Shown: positions 5,656-9,171 of the stretch, one piece after another
Numbering within the stretch: the first letter of the stretch is position 1
How the letters are laid out: every line of letters begins with the position of its first letter
DNA from: Sulfurimonas sp.
GTDB lineage: Bacteria; Campylobacterota; Campylobacteria; Campylobacterales; Sulfurimonadaceae
Direction: 5' to 3'
Assembly: GCA_027063585.1 (NCBI GenBank)
Contig: JAMORM010000045.1
Coordinates: 1 to 9,171 of the forward strand
Length of the DNA stretch: 9,171 nt
Made by a program: the position numbers and the translations under genes
Notes under the pieces: generated by a model
The model's database searches: none
Seen by the model: only the letters and a program-made list of their open reading frames with translations
Told to the model about the DNA's origin: nothing

Positions 5656-6486
5656 ATGAATAAAGTTACAATGTTATTATCTGCATTGCTATTGACGGGT
5701 TCAATCGTATCTGCAAAAACATTAGTTACAGTAAACGGAAAGGCAATTACACAACAAGATGTTGACACAGAGCTCATGAATGCGACACAGGGCCGATTTA
5801 ACCAAGTGCCGGCTGACCGTCAAGCTGCATTTAGACAACAGGTTCTTCAACAACTTATAGGAAAAGAGTTAATTTATGACGATGCTAAAAAATCCGGTAT
5901 TATTAATTCAAAAGAGTATAAAAGTGAGTATAAAAAACTTGAGCAGAGAATGAAAAAAGAACTTGCAATTCAGGTTTGGCAGAAAAAACTTCTTGATAGC
6001 ATCAAAATTTCAAAAAAAGAGCTTAAAGATTACTATAACAAAAACAAAGAAGAGTTTAATGAAAAAGAGAGCGTGCATGCTCGTCATATTTTAGTAAAAA
6101 CCGAAGATGAGGCAAAGAAAATTATAGCACAGTTAAAATCATTGAGTGGTGAAAAACTCAAAGAAAAATTTATAGAACTTGCGAAAAAAGAGTCAACTGG
6201 ACCTAGCGGACCTAAAGGCGGAGATTTAGGATATTTTTCTAAAGGGCAAATGGTACCCGCTTTTAATGATAAAGTATTTTCTATGAAAAAAGGCGAAGTA
6301 ACGTTACAACCTGTAAAAACACAATTTGGATATCATGTTATTTATGTAGAAGATAAAAAACCGTCAATGACTAGAAGTTTTGATGAAGTAAAAACATTTA
6401 TTGAACAACGTCTAAAAATGGAAAAATTTAAAGCTGTAATGAAGAAAAAAATGGATGAACTCCAGAAAAAAGCAGCTATTAAATAG
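5656..6486 (+). CDS. Periplasmic peptidyl-prolyl cis-trans isomerase/chaperone, PEB4 (Cbf2) type
   Basis: A 276-residue exported SurA/PpiC-like folding factor, close in length to Campylobacter PEB4. Family members help outer membrane proteins fold and cross the periplasm, and catalyse prolyl isomerisation. Residues 1-20 are a signal peptide, probably cut after VSA. The N-terminal chaperone part (about 21-135) starts with VTVNGKAITQQDVD and is helical, Gln- and Lys-rich. A parvulin domain spans about 139-233, with HARHILVKT (141-149), GPKGGDLGYFSKGQMVPAF (185-203) and FGYHVIYVEDKK (224-235). A Lys-rich C-terminal helix swaps back to the chaperone core in known relatives. AAGGA (5645-5649), six bases before the ATG, supports the start. 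A PLP enzyme gene follows after 3 bp. In Campylobacter jejuni the order nth-peb4-fba is known; here nth is upstream, with the kinase in between. Confidence 0.88.
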   Translation: MNKVTMLLSALLLTGSIVSAKTLVTVNGKAITQQDVDTELMNATQGRFNQVPADRQAAFRQQVLQQLIGKELIYDDAKKSGIINSKEYKSEYKKLEQRMKKELAIQVWQKKLLDSIKISKKELKDYYNKNKEEFNEKESVHARHILVKTEDEAKKIIAQLKSLSGEKLKEKFIELAKKESTGPSGPKGGDLGYFSKGQMVPAFNDKVFSMKKGEVTLQPVKTQFGYHVIYVEDKKPSMTRSFDEVKTFIEQRLKMEKFKAVMKKKMDELQKKAAIK

Positions 6487-6489
6487 CAT

Positions 6490-7350
6490 ATGCAAAACTC
6501 TCCTATTTCTAAAATTATTTTAGAGGGACGGGAGTTTTTTGTCAAGCGGGATGATTTGATTGACCCCTGTCTCGCGGGTAACAAATACAGAAAGCTCTAC
6601 ACTCTTTTAAACACCCCAAACAATACCTATAATACCATTATATCTTATGGTGGTACACAGTCTAACGCAATGCTTGCACTTGCGGCAATGTGCCGAAAAA
6701 AGAAGTGGAAATTTATTTACTATACAAAAAAACTTTCTGCTACTCAAAAAAATGAGCATGAGGGTAATTATGCACATGCACTGAAATTAGGAATGCAGCA
6801 CGTAGAGATAGAAAATGATTACTATAAAGAGTTTATTGCTTCTTTGCGTTTACATGTAAATGAGAAAACTGTACTTGTAGATCAGGGAGGTGCAGTACAA
6901 GAGGCAAAAAAAGGGCTCGAAGTTTTGGCGCAAGAGATACGTGAACAAAATACAGCTTTACATGTAACTGCATTGGCAACACCTTCCGGAACAGGGACAA
7001 CGGCACTTTTTCTGGCTCTTGCTCTCCCTGAGTACAGAGTTTACACGACTCCCTGCATCGGGGACAGTGCTTATTTAAAAGAGCAAATGAATGCTCTGGC
7101 AGAAATTCCGAGCAATCTTATGATATTGGAACCGAAACAAAAGTATCATTTTGCTAAACCATATAAAGAGTTGTATGAAATATATAAGAGCTTACATGTA
7201 AAGGGCGTAGAATTTGACTTGCTCTATGCACCTGCAATGTGGCAGGCACTTTTGGAACAAACAAATGAAAAAATTATGTATATACACAGCGGAGGTGTGA
7301 GCGGTAACAAAAGTATGCTTGCCCGTTACAAGAAAAAAGGGCTTATATAA
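6490..7350 (+). CDS. Short PLP-dependent enzyme of the ACC deaminase/D-cysteine desulfhydrase family
   Basis: A 286-residue cytoplasmic fold-type II PLP enzyme. Lys32 in LAGNKYRKL is the expected Schiff-base lysine, YGGTQSNAM (53-61) is the cofactor/substrate loop with Ser58 at the position of the catalytic serine of ACC deaminase, and TPSGTGTTALF (164-174) is the phosphate-binding loop. IHSGGVSGN (265-273) matches the C-terminal glycine motif. It is about 40-50 residues shorter than typical members, starting only 31 residues before the lysine. The region containing the substrate-binding tyrosine motif of true ACC deaminases is altered (VEFDLLYAPAMW at 240-251), so the substrate cannot be assigned. 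D-cysteine desulfhydrase or another D-amino acid activity is possible. The ATG lies 3 bp after the peb4-like stop, without a visible ribosome binding site, suggesting translational coupling. It overlaps the opposing nitroreductase gene by 8 bp. Confidence 0.82.
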   Translation: MQNSPISKIILEGREFFVKRDDLIDPCLAGNKYRKLYTLLNTPNNTYNTIISYGGTQSNAMLALAAMCRKKKWKFIYYTKKLSATQKNEHEGNYAHALKLGMQHVEIENDYYKEFIASLRLHVNEKTVLVDQGGAVQEAKKGLEVLAQEIREQNTALHVTALATPSGTGTTALFLALALPEYRVYTTPCIGDSAYLKEQMNALAEIPSNLMILEPKQKYHFAKPYKELYEIYKSLHVKGVEFDLLYAPAMWQALLEQTNEKIMYIHSGGVSGNKSMLARYKKKGLI

Positions 7351-8020
7351 AAGTTACAATCTTCTCCAGTGGTTCTCTTTGTGGCTTATAATTATTGATT
7401 TTCGCATCTTCATCTGCATAGCCTAAAACTACACTGTATAAAAGTGCAAGATTATCAGGAACGTCTAAAACATCTGCGACAACTTTTCCAAATTCTGTTG
7501 TAGATCCTTGTGGACAAGAATCTACACCAAATTCCTGTGCGCTGAGCATAATACTTTGCATATAGGCACCGCAGTCAATTAGCGCACCCTGCGCACCGTC
7601 AATATTTGCTTTGTCCGTAAAAACGAAAAATACAGTTTTGGCACCAAACCATCTAAAGTTGTCTTTCCACATTTGTATTCTTGTTTCATTGTCTTTTCTG
7701 TCAACATTCATAAGCTTATAAAGCCCGGCACCGGTTACAATTCGACGTTTTTTATAAGGGTTAACCCACTTAACAGGGTAGTATTGGATAAACTGTTCAT
7801 TTTCAATACCTGCGTCCATTTTTGCGATAATGGCATCTCCAATTTTTTTAAGAACTGTCTCATTCGAGACGGCATATGTTATCCAAGGCTGCATATTGGC
7901 ACCGCTCGGTGTTTGTGCAGCAGCTTGAAGAATTTTTTCTTGAATTTCTTTAGGAACACTTTTATTTTGATATGCTCTCTTTGAAGAACGTTTTTTTAAA
8001 GCCTGTGTAACACTTAACAT
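7343..8020 (-). CDS. Nitroreductase family FMN oxidoreductase
   Basis: A 225-residue cytoplasmic flavoprotein of the oxygen-insensitive nitroreductase superfamily, which uses NAD(P)H to reduce nitro compounds, quinones or other substrates; the natural substrate cannot be told. FMN-contacting motifs are RSSKR (11-15) and PSGANMQPW (38-46). The central segment GALIDCGAYMQSIMLSAQEFGVDSCPQG is split here as 145-158 and 159-172 and is the classic dimer/FMN helix region. The C-terminal GYADEDAKINNY-R-PLE pattern (200-219) is also typical. The ATG at 8020 has AGGA (complement of 8027-8030) six bases upstream and a TATAAT -10 further up. It converges with the PLP enzyme gene, their ends overlapping by 8 bp, and is divergent from clpB. 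No terminator is recognisable after its stop. Confidence 0.9.
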   Translation of the reverse strand: MLSVTQALKKRSSKRAYQNKSVPKEIQEKILQAAAQTPSGANMQPWITYAVSNETVLKKIGDAIIAKMDAGIENEQFIQYYPVKWVNPYKKRRIVTGAGLYKLMNVDRKDNETRIQMWKDNFRWFGAKTVFFVFTDKANIDGAQGALIDCGAYMQSIMLSAQEFGVDSCPQGSTTEFGKVVADVLDVPDNLALLYSVVLGYADEDAKINNYKPQREPLEKIVTFI

Positions 8021-8043
8021 GAACAGTCCTGAATTTTTTACAT

Positions 8044-8049
8044 ATTATA
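8044..8049 (-). promoter_or_regulatory. -10 box of the nitroreductase promoter
   Basis: The complement reads TATAAT. Transcription is predicted to begin near 8037, giving a leader of about 17 nt that carries the AGGA ribosome binding site. No clear -35 is seen. Confidence 0.5.
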
Positions 8050-8107
8050 ATAAAAGCACAGTTATAAAGAGATAAAAATATTTATGAATTATTTTTGTTT
8101 AGATTTA

Positions 8108-8137
8108 TTGACAAATAAAGATTCAAGCAGGTATAAT
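8108..8137 (+). promoter_or_regulatory. Near-consensus sigma70 promoter of clpB
   Basis: A perfect TTGACA (8108-8113) and a perfect TATAAT (8132-8137) are separated by 18 bp. It is the only promoter in the window with a recognisable -35. The predicted transcription start is around 8143-8145, inside a 24-bp palindrome, leaving a leader of about 74 nt before clpB. A strong promoter overlapped by an inverted repeat suggests repressor control, as is common for heat-shock genes in this phylum. Confidence 0.75.
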
Positions 8138-8139
8138 TG

Positions 8140-8163
8140 ATTTTGCTACTTTAGTTGCAAAAT
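8140..8163. promoter_or_regulatory. 24-bp imperfect palindrome at the clpB transcription start (candidate operator)
   Basis: The outer arms ATTTTGC (8140-8146) and GCAAAAT (8157-8163) are perfect inverted copies, and the inner ACT/AGT (8148-8150, 8153-8155) also match; only the T/T pair at 8147/8156 and the central TT disagree. It starts three bases after the -10 box and covers the predicted start of transcription. It matches neither the CIRCE element (HrcA) nor the HAIR element (HspR) as I know them. It could be an operator or a hairpin at the 5' end of the mRNA. Confidence 0.5.
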
Positions 8164-8166
8164 GGA

Positions 8167-8181
8167 ACTCTGTAAGAGAGT
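8167..8181 (+). other. Small hairpin in the clpB leader
   Basis: ACTCT (8167-8171) and AGAGT (8177-8181) can pair around a five-base loop in the clpB leader, about 25 bases before the ribosome binding site. With 5 bp it is weak and does not cover the AGGA at 8207-8210, so it is not by itself a convincing RNA thermometer. Confidence 0.25.
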
Positions 8182-8217
8182 ATACTTTCACCATAAATAT
8201 AAAAAAAGGATTGAGAT

Positions 8218-9171
8218 ATGAATAACATTTTTGAGAAATTAACACATAATATGACTGAGGCAATTGAGAGTGCGTTGTCTTTGGCATTACATAATAAAAA
8301 TCAAGAAGTGACACCTATACACTTTTTATGGGCACTTCTGACTAACTCTGATTCGGTACTGAATCAAATGTTCAACAAGATGGGTGTTGACAAGGTTGCA
8401 ATGGAACTTGATATAAAGAGTATGGCTGAAAAACTGCCAAAATCTTCAAGTGTCACAAAAGAGAACATTAAACTTTCTCATGATTTTGTAAGAACACTGG
8501 AAAACGGTATAGGTCTAATGACGAAAAACGGGGATGCATATTTAGCCGTTGATACCTATATATTGGCAAACTTAAATACGGAGCCATTTTCAAGTATTTT
8601 ACCAAAATATATAGATGTGATGACACTTACAAAAGAGCTTGAAGCTGCACGCGGCGGAGCAAAAATTGATTCACAGACTGCTGATGAAACATTGGAATCA
8701 CTCTCTAAATACGGAATTGATTTAACAAAAGAAGCGGCAGAAGGTAAGCTGCCTCCTGTGATTGGACGTGATGAAGAGATTGCAAGAACAATGCAGATTT
8801 TGATTCGTAAAACGAAAAACAATCCGATGCTTTTAGGAGAACCGGGTGTTGGTAAAACAGCACTTGTTGAAGGGCTTGCACAAAGAATTCAAAGCGGGAA
8901 TGTTCCGACTTCTTTGCAAAACAAGCGTGTAATTGCACTTGATATGTCAGCACTTATTGCCGGTGCAAAATATCGTGGTGAGTTTGAAGACAGATTAAAA
9001 GCTGTTATAGATGAAGTAAAAGAGAATGGAAACATTATTCTTTTCATTGATGAAATTCATACGATTGTCGGTGCGGGTGCATCTGAGGGTTCAATGGATG
9101 CGGCAAACATTCTAAAACCTGCACTTGCTCGTGGGGAGTTGCATACTATTGGTGCAACGACACTTAAAGAG
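8218..9171 (+). CDS. clpB: Chaperone ClpB (Hsp100 disaggregase), N-terminal part, cut by the right edge
   Basis: The first 318 codons of an open frame that runs off the window; full-length ClpB is usually about 860 residues. ClpB is a cytoplasmic hexameric AAA+ machine that, with DnaK, pulls proteins out of aggregates after heat or other stress. Residues 1 to about 145 are the Clp N-terminal repeat domain ([28 protein letters not shown] is spread over 15-42). AAA+ domain 1 follows, with GRDEEIAR (183-190), Walker A GEPGVGKT (207-214, Lys213), pore loop [10 protein letters not shown] (251-260, Tyr252), Walker [10 protein letters not shown] (274-282, Asp278/Glu279) and sensor 1 IGATT (311-315). 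The ATG has AGGA (8207-8210) seven bases upstream. A near-consensus promoter and a palindrome lie in front, fitting stress-regulated expression. Confidence 0.95.
   Translation, partial: MNNIFEKLTHNMTEAIESALSLALHNKNQEVTPIHFLWALLTNSDSVLNQMFNKMGVDKVAMELDIKSMAEKLPKSSSVTKENIKLSHDFVRTLENGIGLMTKNGDAYLAVDTYILANLNTEPFSSILPKYIDVMTLTKELEAARGGAKIDSQTADETLESLSKYGIDLTKEAAEGKLPPVIGRDEEIARTMQILIRKTKNNPMLLGEPGVGKTALVEGLAQRIQSGNVPTSLQNKRVIALDMSALIAGAKYRGEFEDRLKAVIDEVKENGNIILFIDEIHTIVGAGASEGSMDAANILKPALARGELHTIGATTLKE

Noticed and set aside
7321..7400. Intrinsic terminator at the PLP enzyme/nitroreductase junction
   Set aside because: A GCCC/GGGC pairing is possible but is only 4 bp with a long loop and no T-tract following on either strand.
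7673..7984. A 103-residue plus-strand open frame inside the nitroreductase gene
   Set aside because: It is antisense to conserved FMN-binding codons and has no ribosome binding site.
8164..8217. RNA thermometer in the clpB leader
   Set aside because: The leader has a small hairpin at 8167-8181, but no segment pairs convincingly with the AGGA ribosome binding site at 8207-8210.
8021..8217. CIRCE or HAIR heat-shock operator upstream of clpB
   Set aside because: I looked for TTAGCACTC/GAGTGCTAA and CTTGAGT/ACTCAAG type repeats and found neither; the palindrome present has a different sequence.
8556..8953. Minus-strand open frames within clpB
   Set aside because: They are opposite conserved AAA+ codons, including Walker A, and show no start signals or recognisable domains.

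Overview
The window is AT-rich, densely coded DNA that looks like a chromosomal segment of a Campylobacterota (epsilonproteobacterial) species, plausibly close to Sulfurimonas or Sulfurovum. That placement is inferred from a PEB4/Cbf2-type periplasmic peptidyl-prolyl isomerase, class II aldolase, CmoA and endonuclease III close together, from the lysine- and isoleucine-rich proteins, and from promoters with clear -10 boxes but mostly no -35. I see no mobile elements, RNA genes or CRISPR arrays.

Layout from left to right. (1) Bases 1-102 look like a divergent promoter region: three codons of a probable minus-strand gene at the left edge, then the fba promoter. (2) fba (class II fructose-bisphosphate aldolase) and a small periplasmic monohaem cytochrome c are tightly coupled on the plus strand. 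They face a minus-strand gene for an unrecognised single-pass membrane protein, and the cytochrome terminator lies inside that opposing gene. (3) A compact divergent promoter region leads right into cmoA (tRNA wobble uridine modification). cmoA converges on a minus-strand pair, nth (endonuclease III) plus a small lipoprotein. (4) nth is divergent from a large soluble hybrid histidine kinase (PAS, HisKA, HATPase, a degenerate receiver and an intact receiver). (5) The kinase is followed by a PEB4-like chaperone/PPIase, and 3 bp later by a short PLP enzyme of the ACC deaminase/D-cysteine desulfhydrase group. (6) That pair converges, with an 8-bp overlap, on a minus-strand nitroreductase. (7) A 197-bp divergent region carries the nitroreductase promoter and a near-consensus sigma70 promoter for clpB, with a 24-bp imperfect palindrome at the predicted clpB transcription start. 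clpB runs off the right edge.

Most genes are housekeeping: glycolysis/gluconeogenesis, electron transfer, tRNA modification, DNA repair, envelope protein folding and protein disaggregation. They do not form one pathway. I found no convincing new multi-gene system. The points most worth following are regulatory (the clpB palindrome, a set of TGNTAAAAT promoters placed almost at the start codon, an intrinsic terminator embedded in an opposing gene), the hybrid kinase with a decayed receiver, the divergent short PLP enzyme, and the rearranged nth-peb4-fba neighbourhood.
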